Source: Thermofilum sp.
GTDB taxonomy: Archaea > Thermoproteota > Thermoprotei > Thermofilales > Thermofilaceae
Assembly: GCA_020833575.1 (NCBI GenBank)
Contig: JAJHRT010000003.1
Coordinates: 1 to 32,368, forward strand
Direction: 5' to 3'
DNA length: 32,368 nt
The translations under genes were made by a program, and so were the position numbers. Shown here one piece after another: positions 24,239 to 32,228 of this stretch. The notes under the pieces were generated by a model. That model was not told where the DNA came from. It searched no databases and saw only the letters and a list, made by a program, of their open reading frames with translations. How positions within the stretch are numbered: the stretch's first letter is position 1; the number at the start of each line of letters is the position of its first letter.

Positions 24239-24291
24239 CTCCGCTGGCGTTGGCCTGCCCGGGTTCGAATCCCGGCCCCCGCACCACCGTT

Positions 24292-24678
24292 TCACGTTTT
24301 CGTCTGCCTTAGAGCTATCACCGAGATCTCGACGAGCGCCCCTCTCGGTATCTCCGCCTGCACAGTGACCCTAGCGGGCTTCGTCCTCGAGAAGTAGCTG
24401 CTGTATACCTCGTTGAACTCCCCGAACAGACTGAGATCCTTGAGGTACACTATTGCGTAAACCACGTCATCAAGGGTGCTCCCCGCAGCTTCGAGGATCG
24501 CCTTGATGTTCTCGAGCACCCTTTTCGTCTGTTCCCTGATACCTCCGGGTACTACCTGCCCAGTATCTGGGTCGATCGGTATCTGCCCGGACACGAAGAT
24601 GAAGGGGCCCGCGGCTACAGCTTGGCTGTAGGGGCCTATGGGCCTTGGCGCTTTTTCTGTGAAGATCTCCTCCCGCAA
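24292..24678 (-). CDS. ridA: RidA (YjgF/YER057c/UK114) enamine/imine deaminase
   Basis: Hydrolyses reactive 2-aminoacrylate and 2-aminocrotonate released by PLP enzymes such as threonine dehydratase. At 128 residues it is full length. Family marks are APRPIGPYSQAV near the N-terminus, FVSGQIPIDPDTG, the KAILEAAGSTLDDVV segment and the arginine/glutamate active-site stretch KPARVTVQAEIPRGALVEI. The start is TTG at 24678, 2 nt after the ilvA stop, so the two genes should be translated from one message. The 3' end comes within 5 bp of the convergent tRNA gene. Confidence 0.95.
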   Translation of the reverse strand: MREEIFTEKAPRPIGPYSQAVAAGPFIFVSGQIPIDPDTGQVVPGGIREQTKRVLENIKAILEAAGSTLDDVVYAIVYLKDLSLFGEFNEVYSSYFSRTKPARVTVQAEIPRGALVEISVIALRQTKT

Positions 24679-24680
24679 GC

Positions 24681-25910
24681 TCAGGTCACCACGGTGAAGT
24701 CGAGTCCCAGCTCTTTAAGCTTTAAGAGCAGCTTCTCCACAGCATCAGGCGAGGGCACCTCGAGACCCAGCGTCACCTGCGCCATTCCCGGGCTTATGAG
24801 GGGGTTCAGCCTTTCATGCTCTATCTCCACTATGTTGAATCCGAGCTCAGCTATGGGGTCTATAACGCGCTTGAGCTGGCCGGGCCTGTCGGGGAGAACC
24901 CCCCTAATCCTGACCTGGCGCCCCTCGAGGTAGAGAACCTGGTTGATGATCCGTGACAGCAGGGAGGGGTCAGCATTACCGCCTGAGACCACGCAGACCG
25001 CTTTCCTACCCTTCACGTCCACGCTCCCCGAGAGAACAGCGGCCACAGCAAGCGCGCCCGCGGGCTCTGCAACGGTTTTTGCCCGCTCGAGCAGCATGAA
25101 CACAGCTCTGGCTATATCCTTCTCATCCACGAGGACCATGTCGTCCACAAGATCCTGGATTATGCTGAATGTCAGCTCGCCCGGCTTCTTCACGATAACA
25201 CCGTCCGCTATGCTGAAAACCTGGGGGGTCTCCACGATTCTTCCCTGCTTGTACGACATGTACATTGCGGGTGCTCCGCGAGGCTGTACACCGATCACCT
25301 TCACCCTGCTGCTGAGCCTCTTGAGCGCCACAGCTATCCCCGAGATCAAGCCTCCACCGCCTACTGGTACCAGGACTAGGTCGGCGTCGGGCAGCTGCTC
25401 GTAGATCTCCACCCCTATCGTGCCCTGCCCAGCTATGATGTCGGGATCGTCGAATGGGTGTACGAATGGCACTGATTCCTTTTTCGCGATTTCGGAGGCG
25501 TACAAGTAAGCGTCATCGTAGGTTTCCCCGTGCAGGATCACCCGGGCTCCGTAGCCCCTAGCAGCGTTGACCTTGTAGAAGGGAGTGTACCTAGGCATAA
25601 CCACCACTGCCTCTACACCTAGCAGGGAGGCTGAGTAGGCCACGCCCTGGGCGTGGTTTCCAGAGCTTGCTGTTACAACCTTCCTTACACCTCTAGTTCT
25701 CACAAGCTTAGAGATCTTGTAGTAAGCCCCCCTTACCTTGAAGGCCCCTGTCTTTTGGAGGTTCTCCAGCTTCAGGTACACTTCGCCTCCGCTAAGGTCC
25801 GAGAATGTTTTGTTGGAGACGAGAGGAGTAACATGTATAACTCCTTGAAGCATCTCTCGCGCCTCCTTTATTTTGACGGTTAGCTCCTCTAGAACCGCTT
25901 GCGAGACCAT
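24681..25910 (-). CDS. ilvA: Threonine dehydratase (threonine ammonia-lyase) with ACT domain
   Basis: PLP enzyme turning threonine into 2-oxobutanoate and ammonia, either in isoleucine synthesis or in threonine breakdown. The PLP lysine is in KTGAFKVRGAYY, the phosphate loop is VPVGGGGLISGIA, and SSGNHAQGVAYSA is the substrate loop. A C-terminal ACT domain (VLPDRPGQLKRVIDPIAELG) suggests allosteric control. The open frame runs up to 25973. I chose ATG 25910 (409 residues, MVSQAVLEELTVKI) because a palindromic TATA element is centred ~29 nt upstream. ridA follows immediately. Confidence 0.94.
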   Translation of the reverse strand: MVSQAVLEELTVKIKEAREMLQGVIHVTPLVSNKTFSDLSGGEVYLKLENLQKTGAFKVRGAYYKISKLVRTRGVRKVVTASSGNHAQGVAYSASLLGVEAVVVMPRYTPFYKVNAARGYGARVILHGETYDDAYLYASEIAKKESVPFVHPFDDPDIIAGQGTIGVEIYEQLPDADLVLVPVGGGGLISGIAVALKRLSSRVKVIGVQPRGAPAMYMSYKQGRIVETPQVFSIADGVIVKKPGELTFSIIQDLVDDMVLVDEKDIARAVFMLLERAKTVAEPAGALAVAAVLSGSVDVKGRKAVCVVSGGNADPSLLSRIINQVLYLEGRQVRIRGVLPDRPGQLKRVIDPIAELGFNIVEIEHERLNPLISPGMAQVTLGLEVPSPDAVEKLLLKLKELGLDFTVVT

Positions 25911-25933
25911 TGCAGTAGAATGCTTAGAGCGGT

Positions 25934-25945
25934 AGAATATATTCT
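25934..25945 (-). promoter_or_regulatory. Promoter of ilvA-ridA
   Basis: AGAATATATTCT is a perfect 12-bp palindrome containing the TATA box, centred ~29 nt before ATG 25910 (leaderless). Being palindromic, it could also be an operator. Confidence 0.6.
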
Positions 25946-26003
25946 CTTGTTTCACCGCTTTATCAGCATACACACAGCTCCGTTTTCACTTAGGCGCGCG
26001 CGT

Positions 26004-26909
26004 TCAAAGCTCCTTTATGCCGGCTAGGACTCTTTTTACACGGTGTGTAAGCTCCCATCTTTCTCTCAAGCCGTTTACGCCCGGCTTTTCTATGAGATAC
26101 GATACTGCGGCAGCCGCGTACGCGGCAGCCTCCCTGGCGTCGCCCGAGTTCAGGTACTCTATCGAAAAGACCACTGTGAAGACGTCGCCTGCGCCTGTTC
26201 TGTCAACAATTTTAGCCGTCTCGGCCGGAGGAACATAGTACACCTTCTGCGAGGTGGCCACGTAAGCTCCAGCACTACCCAATGTGACGAGAGCTATCCC
26301 AGCACCGTCCTTAACCATCTTCTCAGCTAGCTTCCACGGCTCAGCCTCACCGTAAACCGCTTTTGCCTCGCTCACCTCTGCGTGGACTACGTCGGAGAGG
26401 GCTATGACGAGGCGAGCCTCGGGCTTAGCCGTCAGTAGCACACGCCGTTTCTCGTCAACTGAGCGCACGTAACCCTGAAGGTCGCTTGCCGTCAGCGCAG
26501 CTCTTTCAGATACCTCCTGGACTACGTCGGGCGGAACCTCGCCTATGAGAGGCCCGACCACGACCAGGGAACCTCTCACCTTCTCGAGCGGCACATCTCC
26601 TGCGAGTATGTCCTCGCACCGCGACAGGAGGTACAGGACCCTGTTCTCGCCCTCGTACACGAGCTTGAACTTCGTGGTGGGGAGGTCTTTGGACACTGTC
26701 ACATGGCTAATGTCCACGCCGCTTCGCGACAGGAACATGAGGTACTCGTCCGGGAAGTCGAGCCCTATCTTCGAGACCACGTGGGGCCTAGCTCTGTGCT
26801 TCAGCGCGGCGAAGGACCCGTAGGTAGCCGTACCTCCTAGGCTTTTCTTCACGTTCCCCTTCACTACGATTGTGTCTACTACAAGATGCCCTAGCAAGAA
26901 CACGTCCAA
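26004..26909 (-). CDS. PfkB-family carbohydrate/nucleoside kinase, substrate unknown
   Basis: The 301-residue ribokinase-like protein has an N-terminal GHLVVDTIVV strand, the GGTATYGSFAAL glycine region, and the PfkB C-terminal signature DRTGAGDVF carrying the catalytic Asp and the anion hole. The substrate-binding region is not similar enough to any one member for me to name a sugar or nucleoside. The start is TTG at 26909, chosen because AGGGGTGG lies 6 nt upstream and a TATA-like ATATTTAATA lies at 26949-26958. It is separated from ilvA by a promoter-bearing gap, so a functional link is not implied. Confidence 0.88.
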   Translation of the reverse strand: MDVFLLGHLVVDTIVVKGNVKKSLGGTATYGSFAALKHRARPHVVSKIGLDFPDEYLMFLSRSGVDISHVTVSKDLPTTKFKLVYEGENRVLYLLSRCEDILAGDVPLEKVRGSLVVVGPLIGEVPPDVVQEVSERAALTASDLQGYVRSVDEKRRVLLTAKPEARLVIALSDVVHAEVSEAKAVYGEAEPWKLAEKMVKDGAGIALVTLGSAGAYVATSQKVYYVPPAETAKIVDRTGAGDVFTVVFSIEYLNSGDAREAAAYAAAAVSYLIEKPGVNGLRERWELTHRVKRVLAGIKEL

Positions 26910-26948
26910 GCCAAACCACCCCTGGGTTTCACATGGTCATAAGTCCTC

Positions 26949-26958
26949 TATTAAATAT
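26949..26958 (-). promoter_or_regulatory. TATA-like box of the pfkB-family gene
   Basis: ATATTTAATA on the minus strand, ~45 nt before TTG 26909. It predicts a ~19-nt leader that contains the Shine-Dalgarno at 26916-26923. Confidence 0.5.
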
Positions 26959-26998
26959 CGTTCCATCGCGCCACTTGATTAGGGGGTGGAACCGCACA

Positions 26999-27727
26999 CT
27001 ATAGGGCGAGGAAGAGGACTATGTACGCAGCCAGCAGGGCTATGAAGAGGTAGTCGGATGTTTTCGCACGCAACTCTCGATACCTTGAGGGCTTTCTCGG
27101 AGAGCCGAAACCCCTGGCCTCTAGGGCTTCTGCCGCCATTAGGCTCCTTCTGACCTCGTGAACTATCAGCGGTACCATCAGGTAGAGGTAGTTTTTCACG
27201 CGCCTCGTTATGCTACCTCGCTCCAACTCCAGACCGCGGCTCTGCAGAGCGTGCATGACAGCCTCCACGTCCAGGGCTAAGGTGGGCACGAACCTAAACG
27301 ACATTGTCACGAGCATGGAGTACTCCCTGGGAAGCCGCATGCTTTCGAGCAGCAACGAGAGCTCATCGGGAGACGTCGTCATGAAGAAGAGGGATAGCGA
27401 GGCTGAGAGCGCCAGGAATCTCAGAGCGAGCACGAGAGGCTGAACCAGCCCCGTCCCGGGGCCGAAGAGCCAGTTTAGGGCGAAGATCATAGCCGATAGT
27501 GGTAGTGCGGCTTTAATGACTCCAGCGAGCCTTTTGAGCCTTCGCGCAGCAGCCGCTACCGCCAGAGCTGTCAGGATGATCAGAAGCTGCTTCTCAATAC
27601 TTTGCGCGTAGAGGGAGAGCGCGGCGAGCGATACTGAGAGGAGTGCGCGTACTCTGGGGTCTGCCCTGTCTATGACCGTGTTCTCCCTCTTGAACCTAAA
27701 TGCCCGGAGAGCCTCCATCAGCACCAC
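26999..27727 (-). CDS. ecfT: ECF transporter transmembrane (T) component
   Basis: Scaffold subunit of an energy-coupling-factor vitamin/metal uptake transporter. The 242 residues contain about five hydrophobic segments and the two cytoplasmic coupling motifs with Ala/Ser-Arg-Gly: LQSRGLE and ALEARGFG. The start is ambiguous among GTG 27727, GTG 27724 and ATG 27718; the longest overlaps the upstream ATPase gene by 32 nt. It ends a YchF-A-A-T run on the minus strand. No substrate-binding S component is in the window, so the substrate cannot be read from the sequence. Confidence 0.9.
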   Translation of the reverse strand: MVLMEALRAFRFKRENTVIDRADPRVRALLSVSLAALSLYAQSIEKQLLIILTALAVAAAARRLKRLAGVIKAALPLSAMIFALNWLFGPGTGLVQPLVLALRFLALSASLSLFFMTTSPDELSLLLESMRLPREYSMLVTMSFRFVPTLALDVEAVMHALQSRGLELERGSITRRVKNYLYLMVPLIVHEVRRSLMAAEALEARGFGSPRKPSRYRELRAKTSDYLFIALLAAYIVLFLAL

Positions 27728-28568
27728 TCCTCAGAACTTTGATCAGCTTCGGCGCCAGCTTATCCGCTCGCCACTCGTACTCCCCCTCGTTGAGGATGCC
27801 GTGCCTGCGCAGGATCAGCGAGAGCTTGACAAGCTGCGGCGCTACTAGACGCGCCTCCCTTAGGAGCTGTGGGTCGCATAACACCCTCTGAGGAGGACCC
27901 ACTGCTAGAATCTTGCCCCTGGCCATGACGGCTACCCTGTCCACGTGTTCTGTCACGAACTCCACGTCGTGAGTCACTATTACCACAGTCTTGCCCATCA
28001 GACGCAACAGGTGGATAATCTCGGAGATCTTCTCCTTTTGGAGGTGATCTTGACCAGCTGTGGGCTCGTCGAGAACTATTATCTCGGGGTCGTAGGCCAG
28101 GACGGACGCTATGGTCAGCCGCTTTCTTTCACCCACGCTGAGCGAGAAAGGGGACCTTGTCCTGTACTTCCAGAGGTCCATGAGGTTTAACGCCCACTTA
28201 ACTCTGCTCTCGATAACGTGCTCGGGGTAGCCGAAGTTCCTCAAGGCGAAGGCGACTTCCTCGTAAACCGTATCTGCGAAGAGCTGGTGGTCTGGGTTCT
28301 GGAAGACGAAGCCAACTATTCTCGAGAGCTCAGCAACACTAGCGTGACGCGTGTCTATGCCTTTGACAAGGACCTGTCCCCGCGTAGGCTTCAGGATTCC
28401 GTTGAAGTGCTTAACCAGGGTGGTTTTCCCAGCGCCGTTCTCACCCATTATCGCTAGTACCTCGCCCTGGTACACCTCTAGGTTAACTCCTTTCAGCGCC
28501 TCTATACCTCCAGGGTAAGTGTAGTACAGGTCTCTAACCTGGACTACCACGTTTCCTTCGTGCAGCAT
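27696..28568 (-). CDS. ECF transporter ATP-binding protein (second ATPase)
   Basis: ABC ATPase of 290 residues. Walker A is GENGAGKTT, the signature is the variant LSVGERKRL in place of LSGGQ, and Walker B is IIVLDEPTAGQD. The divergent signature and the AGQDH D-loop set it apart from its neighbour, so the two probably form a heterodimer with one more active site pair. The start at ATG 28568 overlaps the upstream ATPase gene by 35 nt; GTG 28550 is an alternative with less overlap. It also overlaps ecfT downstream, giving a strongly coupled operon. Confidence 0.9.
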   Translation of the reverse strand: MLHEGNVVVQVRDLYYTYPGGIEALKGVNLEVYQGEVLAIMGENGAGKTTLVKHFNGILKPTRGQVLVKGIDTRHASVAELSRIVGFVFQNPDHQLFADTVYEEVAFALRNFGYPEHVIESRVKWALNLMDLWKYRTRSPFSLSVGERKRLTIASVLAYDPEIIVLDEPTAGQDHLQKEKISEIIHLLRLMGKTVVIVTHDVEFVTEHVDRVAVMARGKILAVGPPQRVLCDPQLLREARLVAPQLVKLSLILRRHGILNEGEYEWRADKLAPKLIKVLRSGADGGSPGI

Positions 28569-29406
28569 GCTCGCCCACCTTGTATGCTCTCGCTATGCTG
28601 AGCGCTATGTGCTCGGGGGATGGCTTCTCGACTTCAAGGCTGAGACCCGCCTGGATGAGACGCTCGACGAGCTCCAGGGCCTGCGGCCTGCCCACCACGT
28701 GCTTCTGCCTGGCTATGACCTCCGCAGGGTTGCCATCGTCAACTATCTGCCCGTTGACCATCACCACCATCCTGGTGGCAAAGGGCAGGGCCACCTCCAG
28801 CCTGTGCTCTATCACGATGGCTGTTACTCCCTCCTCGATGGTTTTCCTCCTCACAAGGGCGAGTATGCGCACAGCTGTAAAGGGGTCTAGGTTTGCGGTG
28901 GGCTCGTCCAGGACTAGTATTTTGGGCTGCATTACCATCACGCTGGCTATAGCCAACCTCTGCTGCTGCCCGCCGCTGAGCTCGTATGGGCTTCTGTCCC
29001 GGAGCTCCGCAAGCTGGTACTCGCGCAGCGCCTGCTCTACCCTCCTGGAGATCTCCTCGCGGGGTAGCCCAAGGTTCTCGAGACCAAAAGCAAGCTCCCT
29101 TTCCACGCTCGTGAAGAACAGCTGGTTCTCAGGGTTTTGAAACACGAACCCGACGCACTCAGCGAACTCGTAGGTGGGATGCTCCCTGGGGTCCATCCCG
29201 CAAACCTCTATTTCCCCGACAAGCTCGCCGCCGTAGAAGTGGGGGATCAGCCCGTTGAACACTCTCGCAAAGGTGCTCTTACCGCACCCGCTTGGGCCTA
29301 CGAGCAGTACGAACTCTCCTGCATCCGCCTCAAAGTTCACGTCCTTCAGGACCCAGTCCTCCGAGCCTGGGTACCTGTAGCTTAACCTAGACATCCTGAC
29401 TATCAC
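28534..29406 (-). CDS. ECF transporter ATP-binding protein (first ATPase)
   Basis: ABC ATPase of 290 residues with Walker A GPSGCGKST (37-45), canonical signature ELSGGQQQRLAIA, Walker B ILVLDEPTANLDP and switch His in IVIEHRLEVAL. The start is GTG at 29406, preceded by GGTGAG, 9 bp after the stop of the GTPase gene. Partner of the second ATPase and of EcfT downstream. The C-terminal ~60 residues, rich in charged helices (from about QALELVERL), follow the EcfA pattern. Confidence 0.92.
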   Translation of the reverse strand: MIVRMSRLSYRYPGSEDWVLKDVNFEADAGEFVLLVGPSGCGKSTFARVFNGLIPHFYGGELVGEIEVCGMDPREHPTYEFAECVGFVFQNPENQLFFTSVERELAFGLENLGLPREEISRRVEQALREYQLAELRDRSPYELSGGQQQRLAIASVMVMQPKILVLDEPTANLDPFTAVRILALVRRKTIEEGVTAIVIEHRLEVALPFATRMVVMVNGQIVDDGNPAEVIARQKHVVGRPQALELVERLIQAGLSLEVEKPSPEHIALSIARAYKVGEHAARRKRGSPG

Positions 29407-29415
29407 GCCGCGAGC

Positions 29416-30612
29416 TCACCTTGCTGTCACGATCTTGACGATCATTCTATGGGATAGCTTTTCGTCCGAGCCTAGCCTGCGCCCTGTTAAAGCGTCTATC
29501 GCGAAGGCGAATTTCTCGCCGAGCTCCGTGTGAATCTCATAGGCAAGGTCTCTCGCGGTGGAATCCCTGTGCACTAGGTACACGTCGGGAAGAACATTGC
29601 CCTTGCTGTCCGTCAGCTTCTTCTCATTCTCGACAGGGAACACCGCTATCATTCCCAGGAGCTCAAATACAGCCTTGTCCAGAGCGTCCTGAACACCGGT
29701 AGAGCCGTACCTCTTCAGCACGTTCTCTTCAATGTAGTCAAGAGCCCTTCGCTGCTCGGGGGTCAGCCTTCCGACGACCTCAAAGCTAGAAGAGCCGGGT
29801 ATGTACTTGATAAGCCCTGCCTTTGCAGCCTTTCTTAAGGCAAGCTCCGCCTCAGCAGATGTGGGGACCACCACGTACCTTCCTTTGAACTGCTCTGTGA
29901 GGCGCTTTACATTGTCGGGGGCTGTCGGGAGGTCTGCCTTGTTCGCGGCGATGAGTATGGGCTTGGAAGCACGCCTAGCCTCCCTCACAAGGCTCATCAG
30001 ATCGTCCTGAGACCACTGAGCAACTCTCTTCCCCGAGAGGCCTAGCTCTTCTACAACCTGCTGCACCACTTGGGGTTTTATCCCTAGACCTGCGAAGCGC
30101 GAGTACAGCTCGTCGAACTTCTTCGCGTACTCGATAGTCTTCGAGAGTCTCTCCCAGTCGCGGGAGATCACCTGGTACATCCACATCTCGAACTCCCTCT
30201 CGAAGAAAATCACGTCCTGCACTGGGTCGTGCGAACCGGGTTTTACAACCCGTCCCTCCTCATCTGTGGACCCTGAGGCGTCCACTACGTGGATGAGCAC
30301 TGGAGCCCTGCGTACATGGTCCAGGAACATGTTCCCCAGCCCGCGCCCCTGCCACGCACCCGGCACAAGGCCCGCCACGTCTATGAGCTCGACCGGGACA
30401 AACCTCCACCCCTCAATGCACACAGAGTTCCTAGGGTTGTCAACGACGCCCAAATCCCGGCAGACGCAGCGCACCTTGACATGTCCTACTCCCACGTTTG
30501 GCTCGATCGTAGTGAACGGGTAGGGGGCTCTCTTAACATCGAGTAGCGTTGCGGCGGCGAAAAATGTGGATTTTCCGGTGTTGGGTTTGCCCACGACGCC
30601 TACCTGTATCAC
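29416..30612 (-). CDS. Archaeal Obg/YchF-type GTPase with TGS domain
   Basis: Cytoplasmic P-loop GTPase of the TRAFAC Obg family, ribosome-associated in relatives. The 398 residues carry G1 GKPNTGKST, the G2 region TTIEPN, G3 DVAGLVPGA, and G4 NKAD (GTP-type, unlike the ATP-type NxxE of bacterial YchF). A C-terminal TGS domain includes DVYLVHRDSTARDLAYEIH. The start is GTG at 30612 with GGAG ~8 nt upstream. Its promoter contains a 12-bp palindrome just after the TATA box. Downstream ECF genes follow at 9 bp, so they probably share this promoter. Confidence 0.93.
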   Translation of the reverse strand: MIQVGVVGKPNTGKSTFFAAATLLDVKRAPYPFTTIEPNVGVGHVKVRCVCRDLGVVDNPRNSVCIEGWRFVPVELIDVAGLVPGAWQGRGLGNMFLDHVRRAPVLIHVVDASGSTDEEGRVVKPGSHDPVQDVIFFEREFEMWMYQVISRDWERLSKTIEYAKKFDELYSRFAGLGIKPQVVQQVVEELGLSGKRVAQWSQDDLMSLVREARRASKPILIAANKADLPTAPDNVKRLTEQFKGRYVVVPTSAEAELALRKAAKAGLIKYIPGSSSFEVVGRLTPEQRRALDYIEENVLKRYGSTGVQDALDKAVFELLGMIAVFPVENEKKLTDSKGNVLPDVYLVHRDSTARDLAYEIHTELGEKFAFAIDALTGRRLGSDEKLSHRMIVKIVTAR

Positions 30613-30635
30613 GGGGCTCCGCCTGAGAAGCTCCC

Positions 30636-30655
30636 GCCTAGCTAGGCTTTATCCT
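30636..30655 (-). promoter_or_regulatory. Promoter and palindromic operator candidate for the GTPase-ECF operon
   Basis: The minus-strand TATA-like GGATAAAG occupies 30648-30655. Directly downstream, between TATA and the predicted start, is the perfect 12-bp palindrome GCCTAGCTAGGC (30636-30647). Confidence 0.5.
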
Positions 30656-30691
30656 TTGAGTTTCGCGAGCTTAACAGAGGTCAAAGGTTCC

Positions 30692-31393
30692 TCACTCCAC
30701 GCGGAGGAGCTTTACCTCACCTTCCCCTTTCGTTAGCTCCGCCACCTTCTCTATGAGGGAGGTTTGCATGCCCGCGGGTATCTCGAGCTCCAAGAGAAGC
30801 GAGCCGTCGGACTGGTAGTTCTCTTTGAGCACTCTGCCCATCTTAGAGACATAGGAACGCACCCTCCCGGAGTACGCAGGAGGAGCTTTCACGACTACGA
30901 GAGCCTTTGCTATCTTAAGGGGTAGAACGAGCCTGAGCTTCTTCAAGATTTCCTCGACCTGCTCCTCTACGGGGCGGAAGGGATCTACGCCGACTTTCGC
31001 CTCCTCCAGGGCGAGCTCTATGCGCTTGGGGGGTATCGGTGTGTTTGTGCGAGGATCAACCGCGTTCCTTGAGATGAACTCTATTATTTGCCTCCTTTTT
31101 GCCTCGATGAGCTCCCTCCTTTGCTCGCTGGTCAGCAGCAGCTCCCCCCTCCTGAGTATGGTCTCCGCCACCTGGTATGGATCGCTTGTGCCGAAGAACT
31201 TCTTCAAGTCAGACTCAGAGGCCTTCAGCCCCTGTTTCGCATCGTAGTAGATGAACTCCCCCTCGATGATGTCGCGAATGCTGATGTTTTCACCGCTCTT
31301 GAAGAGCCAGGCCTTCTCAACGTCAACTATTACCTCGAACCGCTTACCACCTTTCTCTAGCCTAGCTATGCTCAGCCGCTTTTTTGACGACAT
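30692..31393 (-). CDS. Ribosome maturation protein SBDS/Sdo1
   Basis: Helps release aIF6 and mature the 50S subunit, working with EF-2-like GTPases in relatives. The 233 residues have the N-terminal FYSH domain ([19 protein letters not shown] ... [14 protein letters not shown]), the central helical domain with the conserved [20 protein letters not shown], and the C-terminal ferredoxin-like domain ([14 protein letters not shown]). Full length for archaea. It follows psmA by 27 bp on the same strand, matching the widely conserved psmA-SBDS pair. The exosome genes that usually come next are absent. Confidence 0.95.
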   Translation of the reverse strand: MSSKKRLSIARLEKGGKRFEVIVDVEKAWLFKSGENISIRDIIEGEFIYYDAKQGLKASESDLKKFFGTSDPYQVAETILRRGELLLTSEQRRELIEAKRRQIIEFISRNAVDPRTNTPIPPKRIELALEEAKVGVDPFRPVEEQVEEILKKLRLVLPLKIAKALVVVKAPPAYSGRVRSYVSKMGRVLKENYQSDGSLLLELEIPAGMQTSLIEKVAELTKGEGEVKLLRVE

Positions 31394-31420
31394 CTGCCTT
31401 CAACCTTGCTTTCAAGATTC

Positions 31421-32134
31421 TCAGATCTTCGAGATCAGCTCGCGCACCTGATCCGCGGTAAAGATTGTGAAGTTCTTGGTGTAGATATCGATTTTCGCTA
31501 GCTCGATGTTCTCCGGCGAGAACCCCTCCTCCATCGCCTCCCTGAGCCCCCTCAGCGCCAGGAGTACTGCTTCATCGATCTTGATATCGTCCCTATACTC
31601 CTTTACAAAGAGGTCAAGGGCGCGCTGCGCACCAGCGCCTATTGCCCTAGCCTTGCATCTTAGGTACGTTCCACCCGGGTCAGTCTGTATGAGGTGAACA
31701 CCCTTCCTGTCGATCCCAGCGAACAGGAAAGCAACACCGAAGGGTCTTACACCCCCGTGTTGCGTGTAAACCTGCTTTATGTCGCAGATCCTCTTCACGA
31801 GCATCTCGATCGGTATTGGCTCGCCGTACACGAGCCTGTGCGTCTGTGCGTAGATCCTGGCCTGGTCTATAAGGACTCGGGCGTCGCCGAAGAGGCCCGC
31901 GAAAGCCACACCGACGTGGTCATCTATCTTCTTTATCTTCTCAGCCCCCTCCACGAGAGGTGATGTACTCTTCTTCTCGACAGCTAGAACGACTCCGTCG
32001 ACAGCCTTCACGCCCAGAGCGGTCATCCCGCGCTTCACAGCCTCGTACGCGTACTCCACCTGGTAGAGCCTGCCCTCGGGGCTGAAGATTGTTATCGCTC
32101 TGTCATACCCTGCCATAGGTGCTGCCGGAAACAT
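31421..32134 (-). CDS. psmA: Proteasome alpha subunit
   Basis: Forms the outer rings of the 20S proteasome and gates substrate entry. The 237 residues start MFPAAPMAGYDRAITIFSPEG, with the alpha-subunit signature YDRAITIFSPEGRLYQVEYA; DGVVLAVEKK follows. There is no N-terminal catalytic Thr, as expected for alpha. ATG 32134 is preferred because archaeal alpha subunits carry a few residues before YDR and a TATA-like GTATTAAG lies ~34 nt upstream; ATG 32116 is an alternative. Confidence 0.96.
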   Translation of the reverse strand: MFPAAPMAGYDRAITIFSPEGRLYQVEYAYEAVKRGMTALGVKAVDGVVLAVEKKSTSPLVEGAEKIKKIDDHVGVAFAGLFGDARVLIDQARIYAQTHRLVYGEPIPIEMLVKRICDIKQVYTQHGGVRPFGVAFLFAGIDRKGVHLIQTDPGGTYLRCKARAIGAGAQRALDLFVKEYRDDIKIDEAVLLALRGLREAMEEGFSPENIELAKIDIYTKNFTIFTADQVRELISKI

Positions 32135-32163
32135 GGTGCTCCCACTTCTGCTCGCCCCTAACC

Positions 32164-32171
32164 CTTAATAC
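32164..32171 (-). promoter_or_regulatory. TATA-like box of psmA-SBDS
   Basis: GTATTAAG on the minus strand, ~34 nt before ATG 32134, in the 94-bp gap after the upstream gene. Confidence 0.45.
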
Positions 32172-32228
32172 TTTTGCGCGCTGCTGCACCAATACCTCCT
32201 TGAGCATCGAGCTCAGGGGAGGCGCGCG

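Larger units (their letters stand above)
24169..24286 (+). tRNA. tRNA-Leu (anticodon CAG) with two short introns and encoded CCA
   Basis: Acceptor strands GCGGGGG (24169-24175) and CCCCCGC (24276-24282) pair fully, with discriminator A 24283 and CCA 24284-24286. The T-arm is CCGGG-TTCGAAT-CCCGG (24259-24275). The D-arm contains CCC/GGG with the GG of its loop, and a 14-nt variable arm (24245-24258) marks a class II tRNA. The anticodon stem GCGGA/TCCGC is recovered only if 24202-24216 and 24224-24238 are removed. The loop is then CTCAGGC with anticodon CAG (24220-24222). The mature RNA is 88 nt with CCA. The spliced form is inferred from pairing, not observed. Confidence 0.9.

Noticed and set aside
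24198-24244. Single intron in tRNA-Leu with anticodon GCG
   Set aside because: Would place C at position 33, make a class II tRNA read an Arg codon, and its central helix does not pair. The two-intron model pairs well.
28580-29140. 186-residue plus-strand frame
   Set aside because: Antisense to the first ECF ATPase; Ser/Leu/Arg-rich with no domain.
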